A stretch of DNA of 64,000 nucleotides from Asterochloris sp. CNOR1 (Eukaryota; Chlorophyta; Trebouxiophyceae; Trebouxiales; Trebouxiaceae). The position numbers were made by a program, and so were the translations under genes. The first letter of the stretch is position 1. Every line of letters starts with the position of its first letter. This document shows positions 22,501-37,500 of the stretch, one piece after another. The stretch lies in NCBI GenBank assembly GCA_963969365.1, contig OZ017750.1, forward strand, positions 1,178,001-1,242,000, written 5' to 3'. The notes beneath the pieces are model-generated. The model was not told the DNA's origin and searched no databases. It saw only the letters and a list, made by a program, of their open reading frames with translations.

Positions 22501-25500
22501 GCCAAGCCAGCTGCTTGTAGCTAGTTCAATCTTGGAGATGCCTGAGTGGGGGGCCTCTACGAAGCATGTGAGTGCCTGGCAACAGGCGTGCGATGCTGGC
22601 TCAACACCAGCCTCTGCCAGTTGGGTGTTCCCCCCCTGCAGGCACCGATGAGATCACTGTGCTGCTGGAGGACATGGGGCTAAACCTCCAGTCCATGATG
22701 GCCTCGCGATTTGTGCGACCCTTCGCGGAGGAAGTGCGCAAGTGGGAACAGCGGCTCAGCCTGATCAGCGAGTGCATTGAAGTCTGGATGTTGGTGCAGC
22801 GCAAGTGGATGTACCTTGAGAGCATCTTCTGCTCAGATGACATTCGGCATCAGCTGCCCCAGGTGAGCACTTGGGGCCACACGGCAGAGTCGTGCTGCTT
22901 ATGAGTGCTAGTAGCCTCCTTCCTCCCTGCATGAACATGCTGAAATCGTAGCTGCCATCCTTCAAAGCACATATCCCTGGCAAAGTCAGGAGGCATCGTC
23001 ACCACAAGCTGCCAATACACATGTCTTGCACCGCTGCCATCACATAGCCTGCCTGATGCAGGAAGCCAAGCGCTTTGATGGCATCGACAAGGCCTGGAGG
23101 AAGATCATGATGGACACAGCCAAGAACCCCAATGTCATGGAGGCCTGCAGTGTGGATGGCAGGCTTGACATGCTGCGAAGCCTCAGCGAGCAGCTTGAAA
23201 CCTGCCAGAAGAGCCTGTCAGAGTACCTTGACAGCAAGCGATGTGCATTCCCCAGGTCTGCCGTAGCCACCTGCATGGTCTGAGCCATTTGTGTGCAGAG
23301 CAGCACGCAGGTGCAATGAATCATCGCAGCAACTCAAAGGCTGCAGCAAGCATGCAGCTCACCATATTTGATCCCGTACAGGTTCTTTTTCATCTCAGAT
23401 GATGAGTTGCTGAGCGTGCTGGGCACCAGCGACCCCTCCAGCGTCCAGGAGCACATGCTCAAGCTCTTCGACAATTGTGCTGCTCTCAACTTTGGGCGCA
23501 ACAACAAGAGTGTCCAGGGCATGACTTCCTCAGAGGTAGGAGGCGTGCCCACAGCCACAAGCCAGCCCCTTGCTTGGCCGTGGCAGAGCACACATGCCTC
23601 CGGCTGCCGTGCCTCAGTTCACAAAGGAAGCCATTCTGCAGGGGGAGACTTTTGACTTCAGAACGCCTGTAGTCGTGGAGGGCCCTGTGGAGGCCTGGAT
23701 GACAAGTGTTGAGCAGGAGATGCGCACCACCCTGCACAGGTTTGTCGACATCAAGGGCATGCCTTGTCTTCGGATTGCAGCATGGGAGCACCCTTGCAAT
23801 GAAGCTATCTGCTGGAACGGCAAGACTGCCCTGCCAGCGTTTCTGAACTTCTGCAGCTCAAAGCTAGTGTCACTGTAGACACAGGCTGGTCTGCTGCAGG
23901 ATCACTAAAGAAGGTGTCTATGAGTATGGCCACCTGCCGCGGCACAAATGGATCGAGAAGTGTCTGGGGATGGTCACTCTGTCTGGCAGTGCCATCTGGT
24001 GGACCTGGGAGACTCAGGATGTCTTCGAGCAGGTGCAAGCTGGCAACAAGTACGCCATGAAGGTGAGAGGTGCTGCTGCTGAGCATCACCTGCACAGGGG
24101 TTTGGCTGCTAGAACACTTCAGCACTTTGTTTGCATGCACCCCAGGCAGCTAAGCATCACAGAGCACTTCACTGCAGGAGCTGAGCAGCAAGCTCACCAG
24201 GCAATTGACTGACTTGACCACCATGGTCCGCCGCCAGCTTAGCAGCGAAGTCAGGAAGAAAGTTAATACCCTGATCATCACAGATGTGCATGCCCGGGAC
24301 ATAATCGAGTCGTTTGTACGAGACTCCGTCATGGACGCCAATGAATTTGCCTGGGAGTCTCAGCTGCGCTTCTACTGGAATGCAGATGCAGATAACCTGC
24401 TCATCAGGCAGTGTACAGGTGGGTCCTGTTCTGTCATGCTGACAGAAAATCAAGCAAAATTGCCATGCTTTCCTTTAGCAAGCCAGCTTATTGTGCTTTG
24501 AGTGCTGCAGCTCGCCTCACAGGAGGCCCATGCCATCTTTTCAAGCCTGCCTGCAGGCCAGTTCAGCTATGGCTTTGAGTACATGGGTCTCAATGGCCGC
24601 TTAGTCATCACCTCGCTGACTGACAGGTGAGGAGGACTGGCATGCAGGTCCCCAATCTGCAATCCTGAGTCCCTCTGGGTGCAAGGGTCACAAGACTCTG
24701 AGGCTGCTCTGTGCGCTTCCAGGTGCTACATGACCCTGACCACTGCTCTCACCTACCGCCTTGGGGGTGCCCCTGCTGGCCCTGCTGGTACTGGCAAGAC
24801 AGAGACCACCAAAGATCTGGCAAAATCAATGGCACTACTTTGTGTGGTCTTCAACTGTGGTAAGGCTTTGGGTACTTTGAGGTCGTTGTCTCGAATCTCT
24901 GCAAGCTGCTCCTACCAGCTGCGCTGCCTGCAAGCTGCTCCTGCCATGGCGTCTTGCTGTTTCTCCTTTCTGAGCTCCAAGTTTCTGCCTCCTGCAGGTG
25001 AGGGGCTTGACTACAAGGCCATGGGCAGCATCTTCTCTGGGCTGGTCCAGTGCGGCGCTTGGGGCTGCTTTGATGAGTTCAACCGGATTGAGGCAGAGGT
25101 TCTCAGCGTTGTGTCCTCTCAGATTCGGCAAATCCAGGAGGCGCTGAAAGCTAACCTGGCCAGATTCCAGTTTGAAGGTGACAGATTGCTGGTGGCAACA
25201 GAGTACAGGATCAACACACTTTGTGTGGTTCAAAGCCTCATTATAGCTGCTGCAGGCAAGGAGATTGCCCTGGACCAGCGCAGTGGCATTTTCATCACAA
25301 TGAACCCTGGTTATGCTGGCAGGACAGAGTTGCCTGACAACCTCAAGGCGCTCTTTAGGCCTGTCACCATGGTGGTGCCCGATCTCGAGCAGATCTGTGA
25401 AATCATGCTGTTCTCAGAGGGCTTTGACACTGCCAAGGTGAGCACCTGCCCCGTTCAGAAGCCATGCACAATGGCAGCATCTTTCGACGGTTTGTGTGAA

Positions 25501-28500
25501 AACAATGGACAGCCCAGCTTCTATTGGTTCCAGGCATGTCCAGTCCTGCTTTTCACCAGCATTGGCTTCCATGCCCTGCCCTGACAGCCTCTGAATTGGC
25601 CTTCACTGCTGCAGGTCCTTGCCAAGAAGATGACAGTGCTGTACAAGCTGTCTAAGGAGCAGCTGAGCAAGCAGCACCACTATGACTTTGGGCTCCGGGC
25701 CCTGAAGTCAGTGCTTGTCATGGCTGGCAGCCTGAAGCGCAGTGCACCAGAGATGAGCGAGCAGCTGGTGCTCATGCGAGCCCTGCGCGACATGAACCTG
25801 CCAAAGTTCATCTTCGACGATGTGCCACTGTTCCTGGGGCTCATCAACGATCTATTCCCAAGTGAGTCGAGCCTGGACCAGTCCTTAAGACCGTCTTGTT
25901 GTTCTGCGGCAGTGCTGCCTGCCCAGGGTGCTCCCTGTCTTCCCTGCAGGCATGGACTGCCCACGCGTCAGGTACCCTCAGCTCAACGATGTGGTTGAGG
26001 CTGACCTTGCAGAACATGGCTATCAAGTGCTTACAGGGCCAAGTCAGCAAGTTGACAAGGTTGTGCAGCTGTATGAGGTGGGGCCAGCCGCCTTGAGCTA
26101 TCAGTATCATCAACTGTGAGGTTTTGAAGCATGCTGACCGTGCTGGGTGGGCGTCTCGCATCCAAGGCCATGTTTGATTGCAGGTGCTGATGACCAGGCA
26201 CACTGTGATGGTGGTGGGCCAGACAGGTGGCGGCAAGTCTGTGATCCTTAACACTCTGGCCAGGGCTGAAACTAAAATGGGCAAGCGCACATCACTCTTT
26301 GTGCTCAACCCAAAGGTCAGCCGGGCAGTTTTGCCAGCTGCCCTAGCCCACTCCCTGCTCTTTTGAATCGCCTCCACCCCCAGAATGCTGGAGATACACC
26401 TCTGCGCATATGGTCTGTGTTCGCAAAGGGGCAAGCTGTCCCCTCTCCAATGCATCTGTCGCTTGCGTGCAGGCCATCAGCGTTGCAGAATTGTATGGCG
26501 TACTTGACCCCGACACTCGTGACTGGACCGACGGCCTGCTGTCCAATATATTTAGGGAGATCAACAAGCCTCTGCTGCCTGGCAAAGTATGGCAGCATAA
26601 ATGCAGCCTCAGCTCATGTGGCCTGCCATTCACCCTTCTTGCTGTTGGTTGTCAGCAAAGCTCTTGCCTGCTTGTGTCCCGCCGGCCCTGCTGAGGTTGA
26701 AATGTGTCCTGCTGCAGGATGAGGCAAAGTATGTCATCTTTGATGGGGATGTGGACGCCGTGTGGGTGGAAAACATGAACAGTGTCATGGACGACAACAA
26801 GCTGCTAACACTGCCAAATGGGGAGCGCATTCGCCTGCAGCCCCACTGCCGACTGCTTTTTGAGGTGTGTGTTCAATTATAGCGTGCATACAAAATGCTG
26901 GTATACTGCAGCATTTGCTGGCCACTCAGGTCAATCAGCCTCCTGTGGGGGTGCTGCACCCAACCACGCACATTGCACACAGGCGGTGCCTTGCTGTGCA
27001 GGTTGGGGACCTGCAGTATGCATCACCAGCCACAATTTCACGCTGCGGCATGGTGTTTGTTGACTCCCTCAATCTGGGGTATATGCCCTACATTCAGACC
27101 TGGCTGGCTTCCAGGTGAGGAAACATGCACTCAGTCGCTGCCTCTGCAGCATCTGGAGGGCTATGCTCCACCTTGCTGGGCACTGCACCTGCAGGATCAA
27201 CATCCAGGAGGCCAGTGTCCTCAAGCAGCTGTTCGACAAGTATGCTGTGCCCATTGTGGACTTTGTGATAGATGGCGTCGATGGCAATGAGCTCGTGAAG
27301 AAGCTCAAGCTCACCATTCCTGTCACAAACCTGAACCTTGTAGCCCAGCTGTGTCGTCTGCTTGGCACCCTCCTTCAAGAGAGCGGGCACTACAGCGATC
27401 CCAATGTGAGTGCCCTCATCTGCAAGCTATGCAAAACCTGCAAGGACTGCCAGTGTCTGTGCTGGCACAGAGCGCCCCGTTGAGTGGGGATAGCCTTATG
27501 TATGGCCCACTGATGGCCTGCCCTGCAGATCATTGAGGCCACATTCATCTTTTGCTGCGTCTGGAGCTTGGGGGCGGTCATTGCGCAGGAGGTTGGCTTG
27601 CCTGATCGTGACAGGTGGGGGTATCTGCTAGCCATCCAGATCAATGCCATGGCCATGACCGCAAGCTCAGTGTCCATGATGATGCTGCAGGTTTAATGAG
27701 TTTGTCACCCGCCTGTCTGGCATGGGAGTGGTTGACAACGAGAAGGTGCTGACAGGGCATCTGCCTGCCCGCTCACTGTACGAGTACTGCTTCAGTCCGG
27801 AGGACGCCAGCTGGCAGGTTGGCAGCTGGGCTTGTGCTCAACAGAGTGTATTCCCAGGCGGCTCACATCTTATGCTGCTGCTGCAGTCCTGGCGCAGCAT
27901 GGTGACAGTCTACCAGCCGCCTGCTGATGGCATGTTTTCCAAGATCGTTGTCCCCACAGCCGATGTCATCCGTTCCAGCTGGCTTGTGCAGACCACAGTT
28001 GCTGCTGGGCGGCCCTGCCTGTTTGTGGGCCAGTCAGGCACAGCCAAGACACTCACAGTACAGACCTACCTTGGCAGCCTAGATGCAGCCACTAATATTG
28101 TGCTGAACATGAACTTCTCCAGCAGGACGAGCAGCATGGATGTGCAGCGCGCTGTGGAGGTGGGACACCTGCAGCACCTGGCACGCAGCCAACTCAGCCC
28201 ATTAGACTTGCAAAGACCCTACAGCACATTGTACATGCAGCGCTCCAGGAGTGGAGGGTCCCACCATGTTGAGCTGAATTTGTTGCAGTCATGCCTGTGC
28301 CATGGTGCTTTCAAATGCGTCTGTGCTGTGCTTGACGAGTATGTTGCTTCCCTGCAGGAAACCACAGAGAAGCGCACAAAGGACACATATGGGCCCCCTC
28401 TGGGCAAGCGGCTGCTGGTCTTCCTGGACGATCTCAACATGCCCAAGGTTGATTCATATGGGACTCAGCAGCCCATTGCCCTGCTCAAGCTGCTCATAGA

Positions 28501-31500
28501 TCGCAAGGTGAGGAGTCGTGACTTGCTAGCAAGACTTGCAACGTGGCGTGGTGTCATGCCTTTTGGAGCATTGCAGCCATAGATGCAGCCTCTGAAATAA
28601 GTGTGCAGGCGTGCAATCATGTGCATGCTCGTCTATGGAGGGCGGATGCTGCAGGGTTTCTACGATCGAGGAAAGGACCTCAACTGGAAGCATATGAAGG
28701 ACATCCAATTTGTGGCAGCCATGGGTCCGCCGGGAGGGGCACGCAACGCTGTTGACCCTCGCTTTGTCTCCTTGTTTGACGTCTTTGAGATTCAGTTCCC
28801 CAGCAATGAGAACCTGAAGGCCATCTACAGCGCCATCCTCAGCAAACATGCAGCTGGTCTGTCAGAAGACTTGCGAGGTGGGCCGCCCTGCTGCCTGTGC
28901 AATTTCTCGCATGATCCAGCCTGCAAGCAATTTTTGCTGTGCTCTATCGCCAGGCTCCTAGATCTCCAAATTCTCTGACTGCATGTTTCTTGCAAACCGT
29001 TGATGTGTCACATTCCCACCATGTCTACCCTGCCCTGCAGGCATTTCCAGCACCCTTACAGATGCGCTCCTGGAGCTCTACACCTACATAATGGACAAGC
29101 TGCCCCCCACCCCCTCTCGCTTCCACTACATCTTCAACCTGCGCGATCTCTCCAGGGTCACTGAGGGCCTGCTGCTGTCCACACCAGACAACTTCGCCAC
29201 TGTCGCCCAGCTTGTCAGGCTTTGGCGCAATGAGGTGCTGAGGGTGTTCCACGACAGGCTCATCTGTGCTGAGGACAAAAAGGTGGGTGGACCTTGTTGT
29301 CACCTTCCATTCATTTCTCCAGGGATGTCTTGCACAGACACTGCATGGACTTTGTGTCTCTGTGCTTCAACAAAAGGGCCACTTGTTTGCTGCAGCTGGT
29401 GCAAGAACGAGTTGCGGCCCTCATTCAGCAGAAGTTTCAACCAGCAGCAGACCACGCTCTTCAGAACCCTGTCCTATTTGGCGATTTCAAGACCTTCAAG
29501 CAGGTAAGAGGCAGCACAGCTGCTGCATCCTCCACCCAAAGCTGAAACATAACTGCACCATGCTGCATGAGCATCATGCACACTGGCATGGACAGGCACA
29601 CTGGTGTCCCTGCTGCTGAGGTGTTACGACTGCAGATGAGTGAGCCACGCCTCTACCAGGACCTTGGCACTTATGAGACCATCAAGCCAGTGGTGCAAGA
29701 GGTGCTTGAGGAGTACAACATCAAGAAGAAGCCCATGAACCTGGTATTCTTTGACGATGCACTGGAGCACCTGACAAGGATACATCGCATCCTGCGCCTC
29801 CGCCAGGTTAGAGTGAACTTTGCGGAGCACAGCAGGGCACCTCTGCCCCTGTGAGGCAGCTACCAAGGCTGACCGACAACCAGCAGGTAGTCTCCATTGC
29901 ATCCTGGCTGCATGCTGCTCTCTCACAAGGTATGTGTTGGCCTGCAGGGTAATGCGCTGCTTGTCGGCGTGGGCGGCTCAGGCAAGCAGAGCCTGGCCAA
30001 GCTGGCCGCCCATCTTGCTGGGTGTGACGTTTTTGAGATCACCCTCACCAGGGGGTACGATGAGATTATGTTCAGGGAGGCCCTCAAAGAACTGTATACC
30101 ATGCTGGGCGCAGACGACAAGAAGGTCAGCCACCTCATAGTCCCCCAGGGTCACACTCCTGATGGGTGCCACCCTCGCTGGCCTGATGTGTGTCCGCCAA
30201 TCTTTCTCATTCATCCTGCTGCTTCCTGCAGGTCATGTTTCTCTTCACGGATGCCCATGTAGCAGATGAGGGGTTTCTGGAGCTGGTCAACAATATGCTC
30301 ACCTCTGGCCAGGTGCCAGCGCTGTATGATGATGCTGAGAAGGACGCTCTCATCTCTGGCATCCGGGAGGAGGTGTGTCACTTCCCATGCAGATGTGTGC
30401 AGCAATTATGACGCTTTTGCCGCTCTTGCAAATGCTTTGCACGGTAGACAGGATCACTAGCAGGTGGCAGTGCGATGCCAGGTACATGAGCTGGGTGGAT
30501 TGTGGCTGTCTCAAACTGCTGAAGAATAGCCTGCTGTGTGATTGAGCAGCTTCCACAGCCTGTTGTGCAATGCTGCTGGAGGATGTCTGCACAGTCAGTC
30601 ACATACCTATGCATTGGCTGCCCCAGGTTGCAAAGAAGGGGCTCACTGACACCAAGGAGGCCTGCTGGAGCTACTACGTGCAGAAGTGTCAAAACAACCT
30701 GCACGTGGTCCTGGCCATGTCCCCTGTGGGAGAGACGTTGCGCACAAGATGTCGCAACTTCCCTGGCATGGTCAACAACACAGTCATCGACTGGTTTGAG
30801 CCCTGGCCCGAGCAGGCCCTGCAGTCAGTTGCAACAGCATTCCTGAAGGTGATGGTCGATGGCTGGGGATGGCGACTGCTGACAACTTGCACAATCATGC
30901 TGTCGCACAAGCAGCCTGCTGAACGATGGCAGAGCTCATAGACTTGAGGGTGTGCAGCTCTGGAACACAGGATGTCCCTGCTGCGCCTCACTGACTGGGT
31001 CCAGCCCTTGACATGCAGGAAGAGGATCTGACTGAGCAGGACCGCAAATTAATAGTGTCCCACATGGTCATGGTACATGAAAGTGTGCGTGCAGCTAGCA
31101 CACGATTTCAGGAGCAGCTGCGCCGCTACAACTATGTCACCCCCAAGAACTACCTCGACTTCATCCACAACTACAGGTGTTGCGCCACCTGCCTGCCAGT
31201 GAATGAGTGCAGCCTCCCTGATGCTACTGCATTGCTGTGTTGCATTGTCGCATCGATGCCCCTATCATGACCTGAGCCTGCACACCCCAACCAAAGCCAC
31301 ATCTTGGCTGCAGGCACGCACTGCAAGACAACAGGGGATCTTTCAGCGACATGGCATCGCGCCTTGATGGCGGCCTGCAGAAGTTGATCCAAGTAAGCAG
31401 AAGGCTGTGAGGGTGCCTGTGCATGCAACCAGTTGCCACAAGTGCCCTCTGTCATGGCAGTGGGCCTCAGGCCGTGAAAAGATGACGTCTGTTGAGGCAG

Positions 31501-34500
31501 CAGCTGTAGCTTTATGTCAAGCTGGCAGGCAACAGTGCATTCCCTGCTCATGCAGGCCGCTACTGAGGTGGATGCCATGCAAAAAGAGCTGACGCAGGCC
31601 AAGGTGGTGGTGGAGGCAGCCACGCAGGAGTGTAACGGGCTGCTGGAGGTCATCACCACTAACACAGCTGATGTGGAACAGAAGCAGGAGGTGGCAATGA
31701 AGACAGAGCAGGAGCTCAAGGTAAAATATCTGCTGAGGCGTGTAGTGTATCATGAGGTTGTTGTTGAAGGGAGCAGGAGGCACTGCCATAACCTTCCTGC
31801 TGAGGTCCATGGACAAGCTGGTTGACAGTGCATTGCACGGGTGCATTCCTGCAGGTCTCCTCCCAAGAAATCGCAGTTGAGAAAGAGGAGGCTGAGCAGG
31901 CGCTCGCGGCAGCCATCCCTGTGTTGGAGGAGGCAGCTGCAGCCCTGCAAGACCTGAAGAAGGATGACATCACTGAGATTCGCTCCTTCGCAAAGCCCCA
32001 CATCTTGGTTCAAAAGGTGAGTCAAAGCAAGCTAAGGTGTTCTGTATACTCGCTTCTGCTGGCTCATGGATGTTTGAATGGATTCAAAGCTCAGCTGTTG
32101 TACTCTTTGTGCAGGTCTGTGAATGTGTGGTCATCCTGCGGGGTCTGAAGGATGTGAGCTGGGCAGGCGCAAAGGCCATGATGGCGGATGCCAGCTTCCT
32201 GAAGACTCTCATTGAGTTTGACAAGGACGGCATGTCTGACAAGCAGGTGAATGTGGCTGTCACTCACAGAGTGTGATTTTGTGCAGCCCTGTCAGCTGTC
32301 GGCAAAGCATTGCCTCTGCCACAACATCATTCCTCATCTGTGGCAGGTCAAGCGTGTCAGGGACTACATGAAGGACCCCAAGTTCACTGTAGACGACATC
32401 AAGTCCATTTCCACAGCTGGTGCTGGCCTGCTGAAGTGGGTCTTTGCCATGGTCAACTACTACAGGTACATCTGGCCATGTTTTCAGCTGTTATGTGAGC
32501 TCTGTGTCAGCGGCCAGCAAGTTGGTTGAGCTCGGCATGCCAGCCTTCAGCAGCGATCTCCCTGCTTGCAGTGTCGCACGCACTGTGGAGCCTAAGCGCA
32601 GGAAGGTGTCGGAGTCAGAGAAGAATCTAAGACTTGCCCAGAAAGAGCTGGCCAGAATCAAGGTGCTCTGACTGCTTGCCAAAGCGTCCTTAGATTGAGC
32701 TGGTCTACAGGCCTAGCAGTGATGGCTGCATTGCTGCACTGTGCATTCAAGTGTCACCAGTGTGAGCTCACCTCAGCCAGTGCTGTCTCTACCCAACTGC
32801 AGGAAGAAGTTGTATCCTTGTCTGCCCAACTGGCGCAGCTGCGGACCCAGTTTTCAGAGAAGACCACTGAGCAGGCAGACCTCAAGGCCAAAGCAGACCT
32901 GATGGAGCGCCGTCTCACAGCAGCCTCCAAGCTCATCGTGGGGCTGTCTTCTGAGCGCACACGGTGGACTTCAGACATGCAGGTAAGTTCTCCATGTGAG
33001 AGTGCAGCTGCCTCATGGCTGTGGGCTCTGACACAAGCAGCTGCATGCGCAGTCCTTAGCGGCTGATGGCCTCACTGGCGCTGCCCTGCAGGACATCTAT
33101 CAGAAGAAGGATCGGCTGGTTGGGGACTGCCTCCTTACCTCCTCCTTCCTCTCATACTGTGGAGCCTTCACATTTGAGTTCCGACAGCAGCTGCTGCATG
33201 AGCTGTGGACCAAGGACGTCGCTGAGAGAAAGCTTCCAGTCAGTGAACCTTTCAGGTATGCATCTCTGTACAAACAGTTGATCTGGCAACAGTGCAGTCT
33301 AGATATGTCTCATTCGCAACTACAACTGTGTAGAGACGTTAACTAGAGGTGCTTTGCCGCATGCAGGCTGGAAACACTGCTGGCAGATGAGGTGGAGGTC
33401 ACGAAGTGGGCCAGCGAGGGGCTGCCTTCCGATGAACTCTCGGTACAAAACGGCATCCTCACTGTGCGGGCAAACAGGTGGCCCCTGTGCATTGACCCTC
33501 AGATGCAGGTGAGCTTGGTTGCCTGCACGGCATGCTGCTCTGCCGGCATGGCCATGCTGCATACGGCACTTGCACCCTGTGCTGAGGTCCCATTTGAGCA
33601 GGTGTGCGCAGCCCACTGATCACCCTACCAAGAGGCATCATTTGCTCCTTGCAGGCCGTCAACTGGATCAAGAAACGGGAGGGCAAGCAGCTGGAGGGGA
33701 AGGTCAAGACCTTCAACGACTCAGATTTTCTCAAGCAGCTAGAGCTAGCCATCCAGTATGGCTCTCCCTTTCTATTTGAGAACCTGGATGAGTACCTGGA
33801 CCCAGTCATCAACACAGTCCTGGAGAAAAGCTTCACATTGACGGCAAGGATTGCTGGACATGGCTGCATATGTCTAGTTTGCAGTGACCGATGCTGCTCC
33901 TGTAGTGTGCAGGATGTGTGCATGCTCCTGCTGGGCAGAGGGCGCTCTGCTTGTGTTGGCAAACTGACATGCAGCCTACGTGCAGGTCTCTGGCCGCAAG
34001 TCTGTGAAGCTGGGCGACAAAGACGTTGACTGGGATGACAACTTCAGGCTTTACATGAGCAGCAAGCTGTCCAACCCACACTATGGCCCAGAGATCAGTG
34101 GCAAGTGTATGATCATCAACTACTCTGTGACCCAGCCGGTGAGTTCATTGAGCTTTTGAGGGTCATTCTGCACTGCCTGCAGCACAGCTGAGCTTGCAGC
34201 TAAGCGCTGGGACCCTCCCCTGCAGGGTCTGGCTGACCAGCTGCTCAATGTGGTGGTGAAGCATGAACGTCCAGACCTAGAGGAGGCACGAGAATCGCTG
34301 ATCGAGCAGATGAGCAGCAATAAGACGCTGCTGAAAAAGCTGGAGGACTCCCTGTTGTTCAACCTATCCAATGCAACAGGAAACATTCTGGATAACCAAG
34401 TGCGCCACAGCTTTGTGCAGTGCACTCACACCTCCCTTCTTGTTGGGCCCTTGTGCTGTTGCAGGTTGGCAGCCTCACAGCTTGTCTCTGCTGCTGAGCA

Positions 34501-37500
34501 ATACCACACCTTAGTTTCTTGTTCATGCAGGCGCTTATTGCCACGCTTGAGGAGGCCAAAAGCAAGGCTGTGGAAATCTCACAGAAACTTGCAGAGGCTG
34601 CAGTCACAGCACAGCAGATTGACGAGGTTCGCATCAAGTACAAGCCTGCTGCACTGCGCGGTGCAGTGCTGTTCTTTGTACTGGCGAGTCTTGCAGCCAT
34701 CAGCAACATGTATGAGTACAGCCTGGGCATTTTCCTGGGAGTCTTCAGCCAGACTCTGGCCACCTCAAAGAAGGTGGGACCCTGCAGGCTGCCAGCACAA
34801 TCATTTGCATGGCATGCTTTGCCTAAGCTGCATTGATAGCGCATCTGGCTTGAACCATAGGCAGCAGTGTGAGCTGGTGTGCTCCATCAAAACAATGTCT
34901 GGCGTGCTACAGGATCTGGTGCTTGACAACAGGCTAAGATTCATTGTGGAGGCTCTCACGCTTGACATCTATAATTACACCTGCCTTGGCCTCTTCGAGA
35001 GGCACAAGCTCATGTTTTCATTTCAGGCGAGTCCACACCAAGGCACTTGGCCGCAGTTGATACCTTGGTATGCTTCACCCAGCATGTGCTTACCCACTCT
35101 TAGCTGTGCCCGTATGCAGATGGCTATTAAGATCCTGCAGGCTGAGGGGGCTGTTGATAACACTCAGCTGGACTTCTTTTTGAAAGGCAATCTGTCCCTA
35201 GAAAAATCACAACACAGGAAGCCTTTTGCCTGGATACCTGACCAGGTGATGCAGAGAAGTGACCAATCTGCAGCGTTCTTTGTTGCTCTTTGCTTCTCAC
35301 ATTGTACCCTGCGTCCTGCTGAGACTGAGAGTGTCGTGGGCGACAGGGGTGGCAAGATCTTTTACGTTTGCAAGAGATTGCTGGAGGCTCAGAGTCGGCG
35401 CCCCTGGCTGCGATGCCTGCTGAGATAGAGCACAATGAGCAGGCATGGCGGGCTTACTATGACAGCGAGACGCCTGAGTCTGCTCAAATGCCCAATGGAT
35501 ACTCTCAGAAACTCAACGCCTTTGAGCAGCTGCTGGTGAGCAACGTGCCCTTCCCTCAGTCCACTGTTGCAAGCCGCGACGTCCTTGCATCTTCAGGAAT
35601 TTGCCTATCACCAAGCAAGACTGAACATCCAGGCAGACAACAAAGCTCAAAGATCTGCTGTGTTGCAGGTGTTGCGATGCTTGCGGGTGGACAGGGTCAC
35701 CGTTGGCATCACCCGCTACGTGATTGCCAAGTTGGGCGAACGTTATGTCCAGCCGCCAGTCCTGGACTATGCCTCCATCTACATGCAGTCCACTGAGATG
35801 ACGCCCATTGTGTTTGTGCTCAGCCCAGGCGCTGACCCAGCCTTTGACATCTTTAAGCTGGGTGCGGTGCTGCTGCAAGCACATCTTAGGGCGCTTGTCT
35901 CAAATGCTGTTGTGCCAATGTTGACTTCACCATGCAGGCGAGGAACTGGGTTTCAGGCCTGGTGTCAAGTTGAAGTACATGGCTTTGGGCCAGGGCATGG
36001 GCCCTCGAGCTGCAGAGGTGCTGGAGGCTGGTGCAGCTCGGGGGCTGTGGGTTATGCTGCAGAATTGCCATCTGCTGCCCAAATGGCTGAAGACTTTAGA
36101 AAAGATCTTGGAGCGTGTTGACAAGCCCCACAAGGTCAGTACAGCTATGTGCTCGTGTCCCAGCATCAGCTTGTATTCAGAGGCAGAGCAAGCCAACCCA
36201 AGTTTCACTTGCTGCAGGACTTCCGCTTGTGGTTGACAACAGAGCCCACTGACAGGTTTCCGCTGGGCATCTTACAGCGCAGCCTCAAAGTTGTCACAGA
36301 GCCACCCAACGGTCTGAAATTGAACATGCGCTCTTCCTATTCCAAACTCACTGACAACACTCTGGCAGAGTGTCCTCATCCGGTGAGGGCGCAAATCTGC
36401 CAGAATGGCACCAACCATGCTGCCAAGGTTTGCCTGCAGCCTGGCCATCAGTGCTATCAGCTGTGGCATGACAGCCAGCAAAGACGCACTCACTAGCTGA
36501 TTTCTGCTCTACAGGCCTTCAAGTCCTTGGTGTGGGTGCTAGCCTTCTTCCATGCAGTTGTTCAGGAGCGCAGGAAGTATGGCAAATTGGGGTGGAACGT
36601 GCCTTATGACTTCAACGAGACGGATTTCAGAATCAGCATGACTTTGATCAGCACCTACCTCACTAAGGCAAGGAGAGACATTCAAGGATGTCAGCAGCTC
36701 AGCCAGCTCTGTGCTGGCACAACATCATCTGATGATGCACCATGATCAGGCCAAGGAGCTGCAAGTGCTGCACATTGGCAAAGGCACAGCTGAGATGCCC
36801 CCACTCTGAGGAAACAATGTGCACAAGCATGTTTGTGCCTGCCCATCGCATGGCAACTAAAGTGGTGATGTGCACTCCAACCACATCTTGGCATGATTGC
36901 TGCAGGCCTCTGCTGCTAGCGACGAGTCTCTTCCCTGGGGCACTCTTCGCTACCTTATCGGTGAGGCCATGTACGGCGGCAGAGTCTCTGACAGCTTGGA
37001 CAGGCGGGTACTCACAACTTACCTGGATGAGTACCTCGGCGACTTCCTTTTTGACAGCTTCCAGCCGTTCTACTTCTATAAGACAGACACTGTGGAGTAC
37101 AGGTGCGATCAGCGTACTCAAGTGGTCTGTCACTTGTTTCTGACCTTAGTGTTGCATTTAGCTTGATGACAACCACCCTTGTGATGCCTGCAGCATCCCA
37201 CCAGTGGGTAGCCACATTGATTATTTGGCAGCCATCGAGGCGCTGCCGCTCGTACAGACGCCTGATGTTTTTGGCCTGCATTCCAATGCGGACATCTCCT
37301 ACTACACCAATGCCACAAAACAAATGTGGCGCGATCTGGTGAGCTTGTGTGAGAGCCCACTGTATGCTTGCATGCATCTGATGGCAGCACGGACACACTT
37401 TGACACATGCACATATCTGGTTGCAGTAGCTAGGCATTCATGGCAGTGAGCCCCTGGGGCACCCACGTGTGTGTGCATCACAATGCTGCAGGTGAATCTG